The notes: generated from the sequence alone by a model not told the origin. DNA of 64,000 nucleotides from Frigoribacterium sp. Leaf415 (GCF_001424645.1 NZ_LMQR01000001.1:427301-491300); one strand, 5' to 3'; positions 29,246 to 38,966 are shown, numbered from the stretch's first letter. Program-made: numbers and translations.

Positions 29246-29854
29246 ATGACCAGAGCACTCTTCGTCATCGACGTCCAGAACGACTTCACCGAAGGAGGCG
29301 CGCTCGGGGTCACCGGCGGCGCCCACGTCGCGCAGGCGGTCACCGACCACCTCCGCGCCCACCGCGACCGGTACGACCTCGTGGTCGCCAGCCGCGACTG
29401 GCACGCGCCCGACGGTGACAACGGCGGCCACTTCAGCGCCGAGCCCGACTTCGTCGACTCGTGGCCGACGCACTGCGTGCAGGGTTCGACCGGTGCCGAC
29501 TACCACCCCGACCTCGACACGGCCCTCGTCGACGTCCACGTGCTCAAGGGCGACGGCCGACCGGCCTATTCGTTGTTCGACGGGTTCGTCGACGACGGGC
29601 GACCGTTCGGTGACGTCCTCGCCGCGACGGGCGTCGACGAGGTCGACGTCGTCGGTCTGGCGACCGACCACTGCGTCCGGGCCTCGGCTCTCGACGCCGT
29701 CACCGCCGGGCTCGGGGTGACCGTGCTGACCGACCTCGTGGCGGGTGTGGCGCCGGCTCCGAGCGAGGCCGCCCTGGCCGAGCTGCGCGCGGCCGGCGTG
29801 CGCACGGTCCCGTCGTCCGACGTCGTCGACGGCTCGACCGGGGTCCCGGCGTGA
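29246..29854 (+). CDS. pncA: Nicotinamidase (isochorismatase family)
   Basis: Hydrolyses nicotinamide to nicotinate for NAD recycling. The product has 202 residues. The catalytic triad is visible: Asp9 in FVIDVQNDF, a Lys in VLKGDGRPAYS and Cys143 in GLATDHCVRASA; metal-binding Asp and His lie in SRDWHAP. The nearby semialdehyde dehydrogenase overlaps it by GTGA. Annotation as PncA rather than another cysteine hydrolase rests on the WPTHCVQGSTG motif. Confidence 0.9.
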   Translation: MTRALFVIDVQNDFTEGGALGVTGGAHVAQAVTDHLRAHRDRYDLVVASRDWHAPDGDNGGHFSAEPDFVDSWPTHCVQGSTGADYHPDLDTALVDVHVLKGDGRPAYSLFDGFVDDGRPFGDVLAATGVDEVDVVGLATDHCVRASALDAVTAGLGVTVLTDLVAGVAPAPSEAALAELRAAGVRTVPSSDVVDGSTGVPA

Positions 29855-31344
29855 GCGGCCCGGTCGTGACCGCCGCCGAGCGTCGTCGCGTGGTCGAGGC
29901 CGTGCCCACCGGTCTCTTCGTGGGGGGCTCCTGGGGTCCGTCGTCCTCGGGCGACACCATCGACGTCGTCGACCCCGCCACGGGCGAGGTCCTCGTCGCG
30001 GTGGCCGACGCGACTCCCGCCGACGGCCTGCGGGCCCTCGACGCCGCGGTCGCCGCGCAGGACGCCTGGGCGGCGACGTCTCCCCGTCACCGCAGTGAGG
30101 TGCTGCGCCGCGCCTTCGACCTGCTGATGCAGCGGCGCGACGACTTCGCCCTGCTGATGACGCTCGAGATGGGCAAGCCGCTGGACGAGTCGCTCGGCGA
30201 GGTCACCTACGGCGGCGAGTTCCTCCGCTGGTTCTCGGAAGAGGCCGTGCGCGTCTCGGGTCGCTACGGCACCAACCCCGAGGGCACCGGGCGTACGACC
30301 GTGCTGCACCGCCCGGTGGGCCCCTGCCTGCTGATCACCCCCTGGAACTTCCCCCTCGCCATGGCGACCCGCAAGATCGCGCCCGCCCTCGCGGCCGGCT
30401 GCACTGTGGTCGTCAAACCGGCCGAGCTGACGCCGCTCACCACCCTCGCCTTCGCCGCCCTGCTCGCCGAGGCGGGTGTGCCCGACGGGGTGGTGAACGT
30501 CGTGACGACGCTGTCGGCGAACGACGTGTGCGAGCCCCTGATCCGCGACCCGCGCCTCCGGAAGCTCAGCTTCACGGGGTCGACGCCGGTCGGCTCGACG
30601 CTGCTGACCCAGGCCTCCGAGCAGGTGCTGCGCACCTCGATGGAGCTCGGTGGCAACGCCCCCTTCGTGGTCTTCGACGACGCCGACCTCGACGCCGCGG
30701 TCGAGGGTGCGATGCAGGCGAAGTTCCGCAACGTGGGCCAGGCCTGCACGGCGGCCAACCGGTTCATCGTGCACGAGTCGGTCGCCGACGAGTTCACCGC
30801 CAGGGTGGTCGAGCGCGTGCGCGGACTCCGGGTGGGCGCGGGGACCGACGACGGGGTCTCCGTGGGTCCGTTGATCGACGACCGGGCCGTCGACAAGGCC
30901 GACCGGCTCGTCCGCGACGCGGTCGACCGTGGGGCGGTCGTCGAGACCGGCGGCCACCCCGTCGACGGGCCGGGCACGTTCTTCGAGCCGACCGTCGTGT
31001 CGGGCGTCGTCCCCGGCAGCGAGATCCTGACCACCGAGATCTTCGGTCCGGTCCTGGCGATCTCGACGTTCCGGGACGAGGCCGAGGGCGTCCACCTCGC
31101 GAACGACACCGAGTTCGGGCTCGTGGCCTACGCCTTCACCCGCGACCTCGCCCGAGGGCAACGGCTGGCCGAGCGGCTGCAGACCGGCATGCTCGGCCTC
31201 AACGTCGGCGTGGTGTCGAACGCCTCGGCGCCGTTCGGCGGCGTCAAGTCGTCGGGCCTCGGCCGCGAAGGCGGTGCCGAGGGCATCCACGAGTACCTCG
31301 AGACGGTGTACGTGCTGACCCCCGACCCGTTCGCCGGCGCATGA
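29851..31344 (+). CDS. gabD: NAD(P)-dependent succinate-semialdehyde dehydrogenase
   Basis: Oxidises succinate semialdehyde to succinate. The product has 497 residues. The aldehyde dehydrogenase core shows TPWNFPLAMATRKIAPALA near 166, KLSFTGSTPVGSTLL, the catalytic Glu in MELGGNAPF and the nucleophile Cys299 in GQACTAANRF. The GabD assignment is by overall similarity; other semialdehydes are possible. GTG at 29851 overlaps pncA, and the next gene overlaps its stop (ATGA), so pncA, gabD and the second oxidoreductase form one operon. No GABA aminotransferase is present. Confidence 0.88.
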   Translation: MSGPVVTAAERRRVVEAVPTGLFVGGSWGPSSSGDTIDVVDPATGEVLVAVADATPADGLRALDAAVAAQDAWAATSPRHRSEVLRRAFDLLMQRRDDFALLMTLEMGKPLDESLGEVTYGGEFLRWFSEEAVRVSGRYGTNPEGTGRTTVLHRPVGPCLLITPWNFPLAMATRKIAPALAAGCTVVVKPAELTPLTTLAFAALLAEAGVPDGVVNVVTTLSANDVCEPLIRDPRLRKLSFTGSTPVGSTLLTQASEQVLRTSMELGGNAPFVVFDDADLDAAVEGAMQAKFRNVGQACTAANRFIVHESVADEFTARVVERVRGLRVGAGTDDGVSVGPLIDDRAVDKADRLVRDAVDRGAVVETGGHPVDGPGTFFEPTVVSGVVPGSEILTTEIFGPVLAISTFRDEAEGVHLANDTEFGLVAYAFTRDLARGQRLAERLQTGMLGLNVGVVSNASAPFGGVKSSGLGREGGAEGIHEYLETVYVLTPDPFAGA

Positions 31345-32393
31345 GCGCCGTCGAGCCGCTGCGTGTCGGCATCGTGGGCTACGGACTCGCGGGGCGGGTG
31401 TTCCACGGCGCGCTGCTGGCCGCCGACCCGGCCTGGCAGGTCGACGCCGTCGTCACGCGCGACCCCGACCGTGCCGGGCAGGCCGCCGCGGCGCATCCTG
31501 AGGCCGAGGTCGTCGCCGACATCGACGAGCTCTGGCGCCGTGGACTCGACCTGGTCGTCGTGGCCACCCCCAACGACACCCACGTCGAGACCGCGACGCG
31601 TGCCTTGCGGGCCGGGGCGGCCGTCGTCGTCGACAAGCCGCTCGCGACCTCGGCCGCCGATGCCCGCGGGCTCGTCGAGCTCGCCGAGTCGCTGGGCCGT
31701 CCGCTGACCGTCTACCAGAACCGGCGGTGGGACGGCGATTTCCTGACGGCCACGCGCCTCACGGGGTCGGGCGAACTGGGCGACGTGCACACCGTCGAGT
31801 CACGCTTCGAACCGTGGAAGCTCGAGAACCGCGCCGGCTGGAAGCGTCGGGCGACCCCGGCCGACGGCGGGGGCATCCTGTTCGACCTGGGCCCGCACCT
31901 CGTCGACCAGGTCATGCGACTCCTGGGGCCAATCCGGGCGGTCCACGCCGAGATCGCGACCCGCCGCCCGACCGGTACGGCGGACGACGACGTGTTCCTG
32001 TCGCTCGAGCACGAGGGCGGTCGGCGGTCGCGGCTGGCGATGAGCCACGTCGCAGCCCTGCCCGGGCCGAGGTTCCGTGTGCTGGGGTCGGCGGGGGCGT
32101 ACGAGGTGCACGGCCTCGACCCGCAAGAGGCCCAGCTGGCGTCGGGACTGGAGCCGACCGACCCCGCCTACGGTGTCGACGCGGGCGATCGTCGGGGCGT
32201 CGTGTCCGCGGGCGGCACCCGTCGCGACGAGACGACCGATCCGGGCCGGTACCCCGCGTTCTACTCGCGGCTGGCCGGGACCTTGGCCGGCGAGGGCGAG
32301 CTGCCGGTCGACCCCTGGGACGCCGTCCGGGCACTCGAGGTGATCGAGGCCGCGCGTCGTTCGGCGGACGAGGGACGCGTGATCCGCCTCTGA
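31341..32393 (+). CDS. Gfo/Idh/MocA family oxidoreductase
   Basis: The product has 350 residues. The dinucleotide fold begins VGIVGYGLAGRVFHGALL, and the catalytic Lys is in AVVVDKPLATSAADA near residue 98. GGGILFDLGPHLVDQ near 175 is the second-domain motif. The YQNRRWDGDF segment places it nearer the YdgJ/YhhX-type members than the protein at 26657. The ATG at 31341 overlaps the gabD stop by four bases. Substrate unknown. The 111 bases after the gene hold nothing I recognise. Confidence 0.88.
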   Translation: MSAVEPLRVGIVGYGLAGRVFHGALLAADPAWQVDAVVTRDPDRAGQAAAAHPEAEVVADIDELWRRGLDLVVVATPNDTHVETATRALRAGAAVVVDKPLATSAADARGLVELAESLGRPLTVYQNRRWDGDFLTATRLTGSGELGDVHTVESRFEPWKLENRAGWKRRATPADGGGILFDLGPHLVDQVMRLLGPIRAVHAEIATRRPTGTADDDVFLSLEHEGGRRSRLAMSHVAALPGPRFRVLGSAGAYEVHGLDPQEAQLASGLEPTDPAYGVDAGDRRGVVSAGGTRRDETTDPGRYPAFYSRLAGTLAGEGELPVDPWDAVRALEVIEAARRSADEGRVIRL

Positions 32394-32504
32394 CCCGGTG
32401 GGGGTCGTCGCGCGGCCTCCGGGCTGCTGCCGGGGCGGCCCGCCTGTCTGCGGTCGGCAGCAGCGGCCGCGGTCTGCGACGGGCGGACGACGCTCGCCCC
32501 TCGT

Positions 32505-33539
32505 TCAGAGGCGAGTCGTCCAGTCGACCGTCGCGAGGGTCGCGGCGACGTCGACCTCCGCGAGGGTCGGCGGTGTCCATCGGGGGCGGCGGTCCTTGTC
32601 GATCACCCGGGCGCGGACGCCCTCGACGAGGTCCGGCGACGCGGCGAGCGAGGTGACGATCCCCAGTTCCTGCCCCAGCACCGCCTCGAGGTCGGGCAGA
32701 CGAGCCGCCCGGCGTCGCGCCTCGAGGGACAGCACCACCGACGTGGGCGAGGCCGCCTCGAGGTCGTCGGCCACGGCTCCGGCGTCGCCGAGGCCCGACG
32801 CCGAGAGGTCGCGGAGTCGTCGCACGATCGCCCGGGCCTCGTCGCCTCGGTAGGCGTCGTCGATCCACTCGGCCGCCCCGGCGAGATCGGACGGTCCGGA
32901 GTCCGCGCCGAGTGCCCGCACGGCCTCGGGGCCTCCGTCGGCCAGTGCCGGCAGGACCCGCGTCAGCTCGGACGACGGGACGAACAGGTCGGCGAAGCCC
33001 GTGTGCAGAGCATCGGCAGCCGTCATCGCACGACCGGTCAGGGCGAGATGGGTGCCGAGCTCGCCCGGGGCCCGCGACAGCAGGAAACTGCCGCCCGCGT
33101 CGGGGGAGAGCCCGATGCGGGTCTCCGGCATGCCCACCGAGCTGCGTTCGGTGACGATGCGGAGCGTGACGTGACCGCCGAGCCCGATGCCCGCGCCCAT
33201 CGCGATGCCGTCGAGGAGCGACACGATCGGCTTCGACCAGCGCGCCAGACGCAGCGTTCCCCGGTACTCGCGCCGCCACATCTCGACGCTGCGTCGCGGA
33301 TCCGTCGTGGCGTTGGCGTGGATCCACGCGATGTCGCCCCCGGCACAGAACCCCCGGGGCCCGGCGCCCCGCAGCAGCACCGACGAGACCCTCGGGTCGT
33401 CCTCCCAGGCGTCGAGCGCCTGCTCGACGAGCCCGAGCATCTCGAGCGTCACCGCGTTGATCTTCTGCGGGCGGTTGAGGGTGAGCACACCGACCCCGCG
33501 GTCGACGTGGGTCAGGACGGTGGGGGCGACGACGCTCAT
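32505..33539 (-). CDS. Enoyl-CoA hydratase/isomerase family, probable 3-hydroxyisobutyryl-CoA hydrolase
   Basis: The product has 344 residues, longer than crotonases (~260) and right for the ECH_2 family. Seen are LNRPQKINAVTLEM near 21, the oxyanion-hole GFCAGGDI near 60 and GMGAGIGLGG-type helix (written AMGAGIGLGGH), then GMPETRIGLSPDAGGSFLLS with the Glu and Asp of 3-hydroxyisobutyryl-CoA hydrolases of valine breakdown. No other valine-pathway gene is near. The ATG at 33539 is six bases after GACGAT, a weak leaderless promoter. Confidence 0.85.
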   Translation of the reverse strand: MSVVAPTVLTHVDRGVGVLTLNRPQKINAVTLEMLGLVEQALDAWEDDPRVSSVLLRGAGPRGFCAGGDIAWIHANATTDPRRSVEMWRREYRGTLRLARWSKPIVSLLDGIAMGAGIGLGGHVTLRIVTERSSVGMPETRIGLSPDAGGSFLLSRAPGELGTHLALTGRAMTAADALHTGFADLFVPSSELTRVLPALADGGPEAVRALGADSGPSDLAGAAEWIDDAYRGDEARAIVRRLRDLSASGLGDAGAVADDLEAASPTSVVLSLEARRRAARLPDLEAVLGQELGIVTSLAASPDLVEGVRARVIDKDRRPRWTPPTLAEVDVAATLATVDWTTRL

Positions 33540-33594
33540 CGGGCCATCGTCGCACGGCGTCGCGGCCGTGCGCCGGCGCCCGCGCACCCCGGCT

Positions 33595-35547
33595 TCAGAC
33601 GAGGAGCTGGTGCTTCGCCAGGTCCTTGTAGAGCGGCGTCGTCTGCACCAGTTCGGAGTGGGTGCCCACGCCGACCACGCGGCCGGCCTCGACGACGACG
33701 ATCTGGTCGGAATCGACCACGGTCGACAGTCGGTGGGCGATGACGATGAGCGTGCGGTTCTCGGCGACCGCGTCGATCGCCTCGCGGAGGCGCTGCTCGT
33801 TCAGACCGTCGAGACTCGAGGTCGACTCGTCGAGCAGGAGGATCGGCGGCGCGTTGAGCAGCGTGCGGGCGATGGCCAGGCGCTGGCGTTCGCCCCCGGA
33901 GAGCATCACCCCGTCCTCGCCCACCTGGGCGTCGAGACCCTGGTCGCCGCGTTCGAGCACGGCGGTCAGGTTCACGGCCTCGAGGACCCGACGGCAGTCG
34001 TCGTCCGTAGCCTCGGGCGAACCCAGGGTGAGGTTGTCGCGGATCGTCCCGGCGAGCACGGGTGCGTCCTGTTCGACGTAGCCGATGCGGGACCGCAGGT
34101 CGCCCCGGTCGAGGGTGCGGACGTCGGCCCCGCCCACGCGCACGGCACCCGAGGTCGGGTCGTAGAAGCGCTCGATGAGCGACAGGATCGTGCTCTTGCC
34201 GGCTCCCGAGGGGCCGACGAGGGCCGTGCGCTTGCCGACGGGCACCGAGAAGCTCACGCCACGCAGCACCGTGAGGTCGTCGTCGACGGGGCCCACGCCC
34301 GAGTCGTGGCCGGGTTCGTCGGAGACCCGCGAGTCGCCCGTCGCCGTCCCGGTGGCCACGGGCGAGTCGGGGTAGCGGAAGTGCACGTCGTCGAAGCGGA
34401 CGGCGATGTCGTCCCCCGTGTCGGGACCGTCGCCGGCACCGACCTCGCGGGTCGCGACCTCGGCCGCGAGGCGCTCGTCCCCGTCGGTCTCGCTCGGAAG
34501 GTCGAGGATCTCCTGGATGCGCCCGAGCGCCCCCAAGGCCTGGTTGACGCTGAGCACGGCACCGAGCGCCTGACCGAGCGGCATGATCATGAGGAAGAGG
34601 AAGAGCACGAACGAGACGAGCGAGGCGATCTCGATGGCACCGCTCGCCACCCGGTACCCCCCGACGCCGAGCACGACGAGGAACGACACCTGCAGTGCGA
34701 CGGACGAGATCGGCACGACCAGGGCCGAGATGCGCGCCACCTGCAGTCCCCGTTGGTAGGCGCCCTCGGCGTCCCGTTCGACGGCCACGATCTCGCGGTC
34801 GGTGGCGCCCGAGGCGCGGATCGTGCGGACCGAGCTGATGGCGCGTTCGACGGCGGCCGTCAGGTCACCCACCTTCTCCTGCGCCTGGCGGCTCGCCACG
34901 CGGATGCGGCCGGACAACAGCACGACGACGACGACCGAGACGGCGACGACGAGCACGGTCAGTCCGAGCAGCACCGGGTCGATCAGGAACATGCCGACCA
35001 GGGCGCCGACGAAGGTCAGGCTGCCGCCGATCGCCTCGACGAGCCCTTGGGTGAGCACGGCCCGAAGCAGGGTGGTGTCCGAGCCGACCCGCGACACGAG
35101 GTCGCCCGTCCGGCGCGTGTCGAACTGGCTGATCGGAAGCCGGAGCATGCGTCCGACGAGGCGACGACGGCTCGAGAGGACGACCCCCTCGCCGGTGCGC
35201 TGCAGCAGGTAGTGCTGGAACCCGCTGATCAGCCCGGCCACGACGACCAGCGCGACCAGCGCCCAGACGAGGGGCCCGAGCGTCACGCCCTGCTGCACGG
35301 CCGAGATGACCTGCTGCACGAGCAGCGGCTGACCGAGCGAGGCCGCGGCACCCAGGACGCTGAGCACGATGATGAAGGCCATGACCTTCTTGTGCTCGAA
35401 CAGGTAGGGCAGCAGCTGACGGAACGTGGCACGGGGTCCCTCGGGCTGCGGGCGGCGACCCCAGCGCGACCGGGGCGCGGCCGGTGGGTCGACCCGCGCC
35501 TCCTGCCCGTCGGACGTCGTCGTGCGCGCGCGTGTGTCGGAGCTCAT
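33595..35547 (-). CDS. ABC exporter, fused membrane and ATPase domains
   Basis: The product has 650 residues. Six membrane helices span roughly 55-330, then the nucleotide-binding domain with Walker A GPSGAGKST, Q-loop YVEQDAPVLAGT, signature LSGGERQRLAIA, Walker B ILLLDESTSSLD and H-loop IAHRLST. This is a half-transporter of the multidrug/lipid exporter class; it probably works as a homodimer. Unusual is an acidic, Gly/Ser/Thr-rich insert of about 30 residues inside the NBD, between FRYPDSP and VLRGVSF. The cargo is unknown. It lies 47 bases after nothing but the upstream terminator region, so is its own unit. Confidence 0.88.
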   Translation of the reverse strand: MSSDTRARTTTSDGQEARVDPPAAPRSRWGRRPQPEGPRATFRQLLPYLFEHKKVMAFIIVLSVLGAAASLGQPLLVQQVISAVQQGVTLGPLVWALVALVVVAGLISGFQHYLLQRTGEGVVLSSRRRLVGRMLRLPISQFDTRRTGDLVSRVGSDTTLLRAVLTQGLVEAIGGSLTFVGALVGMFLIDPVLLGLTVLVVAVSVVVVVLLSGRIRVASRQAQEKVGDLTAAVERAISSVRTIRASGATDREIVAVERDAEGAYQRGLQVARISALVVPISSVALQVSFLVVLGVGGYRVASGAIEIASLVSFVLFLFLMIMPLGQALGAVLSVNQALGALGRIQEILDLPSETDGDERLAAEVATREVGAGDGPDTGDDIAVRFDDVHFRYPDSPVATGTATGDSRVSDEPGHDSGVGPVDDDLTVLRGVSFSVPVGKRTALVGPSGAGKSTILSLIERFYDPTSGAVRVGGADVRTLDRGDLRSRIGYVEQDAPVLAGTIRDNLTLGSPEATDDDCRRVLEAVNLTAVLERGDQGLDAQVGEDGVMLSGGERQRLAIARTLLNAPPILLLDESTSSLDGLNEQRLREAIDAVAENRTLIVIAHRLSTVVDSDQIVVVEAGRVVGVGTHSELVQTTPLYKDLAKHQLLV

Positions 35548-35665
35548 GATGCCTCTCGTGCCAGGTGACCGGCGTCGCGGGGTGCGGCGGTCGGTGTCGC
35601 GGGCGGTGCCACCGCCGACTACGACCGTACTTCGTCCCGGTGACTTCCACCTGCGTCACGGGACC

Positions 35666-35696
35666 GGCCCGCGCCTCCGGTCAGGAGGCGCGGGCC
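35666..35696. terminator. Hairpin between transporter genes
   Basis: GGCCCGCGCCTCC (35666-35678) pairs perfectly with GGAGGCGCGGGCC (35684-35696), loop GGTCA. It lies downstream of the MHS transporter gene. The GCGCCTCC core recurs in other terminators here. Confidence 0.75.
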
Positions 35697-35720
35697 GGGC
35701 GGCGGGGCACGGCGCGTCGG

Positions 35721-37067
35721 TCAGCCGGCCGTGTCGTAGTCGATGTCGCGGGTCTCCCGGCTGAGCACGAGCGCGACGAGGGTCAGGACCGCCATCGAGG
35801 ACAGGTAGAGGCCCACGAGCCAGGTGCTGCCGCCCGCCGCCGTCCAGAGCGCCACGGCGATGAACGGGGCCACGGCGGCTCCCAGGATGCTGGCCACGTT
35901 GTAGCTGATCGCCGAGCCGGTGTAGCGCACGCTCGTGGGGAACAGCTCGGGCAGCACGGCCCCCATCGGTCCGAAGGTGAGCCCCATCAGGACGAAGCCG
36001 ATGATGAGCAGTGCCTGCGCCCCGAGGGCCCCGGCCGCGAACAGCGGGGCGAACGTGAAGCCGAAGACGAGGATGCCCGCCGTCACGCAGATGAGCATGG
36101 CGCGGCGACCGTACCTCTCGGCGAGCGGCCCGGACACCAGGGTGAAGATGCCGAAGAACACCACGCCGAGGATGAGCATCCAGAGGAACTGCGTTCGCGG
36201 GATGCCCAGACCCGCCGGGTCGCCCGCGGCGTCGGCCGTCCCGAACGTCAGCGTGAACGTCGTCATCAGGTAGAAGAGCGTGTAGGTCGCCAGCATGATG
36301 AACGTGCCGAGCAGCAGGGGACGCCAGCTCGACCGGAACACGCGGGCGAGCGGCAGGGTGGCGACGTTGCCCGAGTCGACGACCTTCTGGAACGCCGGCG
36401 TCTCGATCAGCTTGAACCGCACGTAGAGGCCGATGATCACCAGCACGGCGCTCGCCAGGAACGGCAGGCGCCAACCCCAGGCGAGGAACTGCTCCTCGGT
36501 GAGGGTCGTGTTCAGCAGCACGAAGAGCAGGTTGGCGATGATGAACCCGATGGGCGCACCCAGCTGGGGGAACGTGCCGTAGATCGCTCGGCGGTTGGCC
36601 GGGGCGTTCTCGGTCGCGAGCAGCGCGGCGCCGCTCCACTCGCCGCCGAGGCCGAGGCCCTGGCAGAAGCGCAGCACGACGAGGCAGGCCGGGCCGGCGA
36701 CCGCCCAGCCGGGCGTGGTGCCGGCCGGGATGCAGCCGATCAGCACCGTCGCGATGCCCATCGTCAGCAACGAGGCCACGAGGGTGCCCTTGCGGCCGAT
36801 GCGGTCGCCGAAGTGTCCGAAGACGATCGACCCGACCGGACGGGCGATGAACGCGACGCCGAAGACCGCGAACGAGGCGAGCCGCGCCACGGCGGGGTCG
36901 TCGTTGGCGAAGAAGATCGTCGGGAACACGAGCACCGCGGCGGTCGCGTAGACGTAGAAGTCGTAGAACTCGATCGAGGTGCCGATGAGGCTCGCGACGA
37001 TGACGCGCGAGCGCTTGTTGGTGGTGGGGGCGGACGACGTCGACGGGTCGACGGTGGGTACGGACAC
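35721..37067 (-). CDS. MFS transporter of the metabolite:H+ symporter (MHS) type
   Basis: The product has 448 residues with about 12 membrane helices. The MHS hallmark GTSIEFYDFYVYATAAVL is near residue 29, followed by FGHFGDRIGRKGTL between helices 2 and 3 and GLGLGGEWSGAALL. The second half shows ERYGRRAML. Relatives import shikimate, citrate, proline/betaine or similar acids with protons; the cargo cannot be told. The GTG start at 37067 has CGGAG eight bases upstream. Confidence 0.9.
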   Translation of the reverse strand: MSVPTVDPSTSSAPTTNKRSRVIVASLIGTSIEFYDFYVYATAAVLVFPTIFFANDDPAVARLASFAVFGVAFIARPVGSIVFGHFGDRIGRKGTLVASLLTMGIATVLIGCIPAGTTPGWAVAGPACLVVLRFCQGLGLGGEWSGAALLATENAPANRRAIYGTFPQLGAPIGFIIANLLFVLLNTTLTEEQFLAWGWRLPFLASAVLVIIGLYVRFKLIETPAFQKVVDSGNVATLPLARVFRSSWRPLLLGTFIMLATYTLFYLMTTFTLTFGTADAAGDPAGLGIPRTQFLWMLILGVVFFGIFTLVSGPLAERYGRRAMLICVTAGILVFGFTFAPLFAAGALGAQALLIIGFVLMGLTFGPMGAVLPELFPTSVRYTGSAISYNVASILGAAVAPFIAVALWTAAGGSTWLVGLYLSSMAVLTLVALVLSRETRDIDYDTAG

Positions 37068-37217
37068 GGGGGCACTCCGAGGCAGGGGTCGAGGTCCCGG
37101 CGGACGTCGACGACCGGGCGCGTGATGCGGCGCAACGGGTCGGACGGAGGCGCGGTGCAGGGATCTGCGGGTCGCTCGGCCGGGTGAGACGGTGGCCGCT
37201 CGTGACGGCCGACGCCC

Positions 37218-37223
37218 AGCTTA
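37218..37223 (-). promoter_or_regulatory. Candidate -10 for the MHS transporter
   Basis: Minus-strand TAAGCT in the 217-base gap to ribA. It would give a leader of about 144 bases. A TCGGGGTACAG word (minus strand) lies close upstream near 37229-37239. Nothing else in the gap is recognised. Confidence 0.35.
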
Positions 37224-37284
37224 CCTCGGCTGTACCCCGACGGGGGCGCGGTTCGGGGCCACGGGGGCGGCCCCGGCCGCGGAT

Positions 37285-37926
37285 TCAGTCGTCGGAGCCG
37301 AGGTGGCCGGGCAGCTCGTGACCCATGCGGTCGCGCTTGGTGTCGAGGTAGCCCTCGTTGAAGGCGCCGACGCCGACGACGAGCGGCACCAGTTCGGTGA
37401 CCTCGATGCCGTGCTCGCCGAGCTGACGTCGTTTCTCGGGGTTGTTGCTGAGCAACCTGACGCGGGTGAGTCCCAGGTCGCGCAGCACGTCGGCAGCCGC
37501 TCCGTAGTCTCGGGCGTCGGCCGGCAGCCCGAGGGCGAGGTTGGCGTCGAGGGTGTCGAGGCCGTCCTCTTGCAGACGGTAGGCCCGGAGCTTGTTGACG
37601 AGGCCGATGCCCCGACCCTCGTGGCCGCGCAGGTAGACGACGACTCCGCCGTGGTCCCGGATGGTGTCGAGTGCGGCGTCGAGCTGCGGGCCGCACTCGC
37701 ACTTGAGCGAGCCGAACGCCTCGCCGGTGAGGCACTCGGAGTGGACGCGCACGAGGGCGCCGTCCGCCGGACGGAGGCCCGTCGGATCGCTCGCGATGAT
37801 CGCCACGTGGTCGGCCCCGGTGACCGTGTCGCGGTAGGCCCTCATGCGGAAGGTGCCGTGGCTGGTGGGGACCGTGGTCTCGACCTCGAACGACACCTGG
37901 GACGATGCGGCGGGGGTGGTGGTCAT
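37285..37926 (-). CDS. ribA: GTP cyclohydrolase II
   Basis: Opens GTP to 2,5-diamino-6-ribosylamino-pyrimidinone phosphate, the first step of riboflavin synthesis. The product has 213 residues and is a stand-alone RibA without the RibB domain found in many actinobacterial fusions. Zinc ligands are in HSECLTGEAFGSLKCECG, and the catalytic GHEGRGIGL follows. LLSNNPEKRRQL is near the C-terminal side. The ATG at 37926 overlaps the ribD stop (ATGA). ribB, ribE and ribH are not in this window. Confidence 0.95.
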   Translation of the reverse strand: MTTTPAASSQVSFEVETTVPTSHGTFRMRAYRDTVTGADHVAIIASDPTGLRPADGALVRVHSECLTGEAFGSLKCECGPQLDAALDTIRDHGGVVVYLRGHEGRGIGLVNKLRAYRLQEDGLDTLDANLALGLPADARDYGAAADVLRDLGLTRVRLLSNNPEKRRQLGEHGIEVTELVPLVVGVGAFNEGYLDTKRDRMGHELPGHLGSDD

Positions 37927-38966
37927 GCGTGTCTCCTGGGGGTGTCGCGGGCGACGACCACCAGGTCGTCGCCGAGGGGGTGCGCGTCGGTGACGCGCAG
38001 TCGTCGTTGCCCGTCGATGTGGTCCACGCCGAGGTCGTCGAGGGCGGTCCGGGGGCCGCCGAGCAGCGTGGGCGCCAGGTACACGACGTAGTCGTCGACG
38101 AGTCCGAGCCGGACGAACGCGCTCGCCACGGTCGGCCCGCCCTCGACGAACACGCTGCGGACCCCGCGGCGTCCGAGGTCGTCGAGCACGGCCTCGAGGT
38201 CGTGCGTGCCCGTCTCGACGAGCTCGCGGGGATGCCGGCGCAGGGCGGCGTCGGCGGGCACGGCGCGCGTGCCGACGACGACGGGCAGGGGCTGGTCGGG
38301 GAGCAGTTCTCCGCCGTCGCCCCGGGCGGTCAGGCTGGGGTCGTCGGCCAGCACGGTGCCCGTGCCCACCAGGATCGCGTCATGGGCCGCCCGCTGTTCG
38401 TGGACGTGCTGCCGCGCCGCGGTGCCGGTGATCCACCGGCTGCTGCCGTCGGACGCGGCGGTGCGGCCGTCCAGGCTCGAGGCCCACTTGAGCGTCACGA
38501 AGGGTCGGCCCGTCCGGGCCGTCACCAGCCAGCGGCGAGCCATCTCGGCGGCCTCGTCGGCGAGCACGCCGTCGACCACCTCGACACCCGCCCGTCGCAG
38601 CCGGTCGGCCCCGCCACCGGAGGACGCGCCGGGATCGGCGACGGCGTGGACGACGCGGGAAACGCCCGCCTCGATCAGGGCGACGCTGCACGGCCCGGTG
38701 CGGCCCACGTGGTCGCAGGGTTCGAGCGTGACGACGGCGGTCAGGCCGCGGGCCTCGCCGGGGGCGAGGTGCGAGAGGGCGTCGACCTCGGCGTGCGGGG
38801 TGCCGGCACCCCGGTGCCATCCCTCGGCCGCCGTGCTGCCGTCGGGGCGCAGGAGGACGCAACCGACCTGGGGGTTGACCCCGCGGGCCGGTCCGCGTCG
38901 AGCGAGCGAGACGGCCCGTCTCATGGCGTGCTCGAGGAGCTCGTGGTCGATCGAGTCGATGCTCAC
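37923..38966 (-). CDS. ribD: Bifunctional riboflavin deaminase/reductase
   Basis: Deaminates and then reduces the pyrimidine made by RibA. The product has 347 residues. The N-terminal deaminase shows the zinc site TPHAEVDAL and LEPCDHVGRTGPC; the C-terminal reductase shows VTLKWASSLDGRTA, WITG and VFVEGGPTVASAF. It overlaps both the GNAT gene upstream and ribA downstream by four bases. I see no FMN riboswitch before the run. Confidence 0.95.
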   Translation of the reverse strand: MSIDSIDHELLEHAMRRAVSLARRGPARGVNPQVGCVLLRPDGSTAAEGWHRGAGTPHAEVDALSHLAPGEARGLTAVVTLEPCDHVGRTGPCSVALIEAGVSRVVHAVADPGASSGGGADRLRRAGVEVVDGVLADEAAEMARRWLVTARTGRPFVTLKWASSLDGRTAASDGSSRWITGTAARQHVHEQRAAHDAILVGTGTVLADDPSLTARGDGGELLPDQPLPVVVGTRAVPADAALRRHPRELVETGTHDLEAVLDDLGRRGVRSVFVEGGPTVASAFVRLGLVDDYVVYLAPTLLGGPRTALDDLGVDHIDGQRRLRVTDAHPLGDDLVVVARDTPRRHA

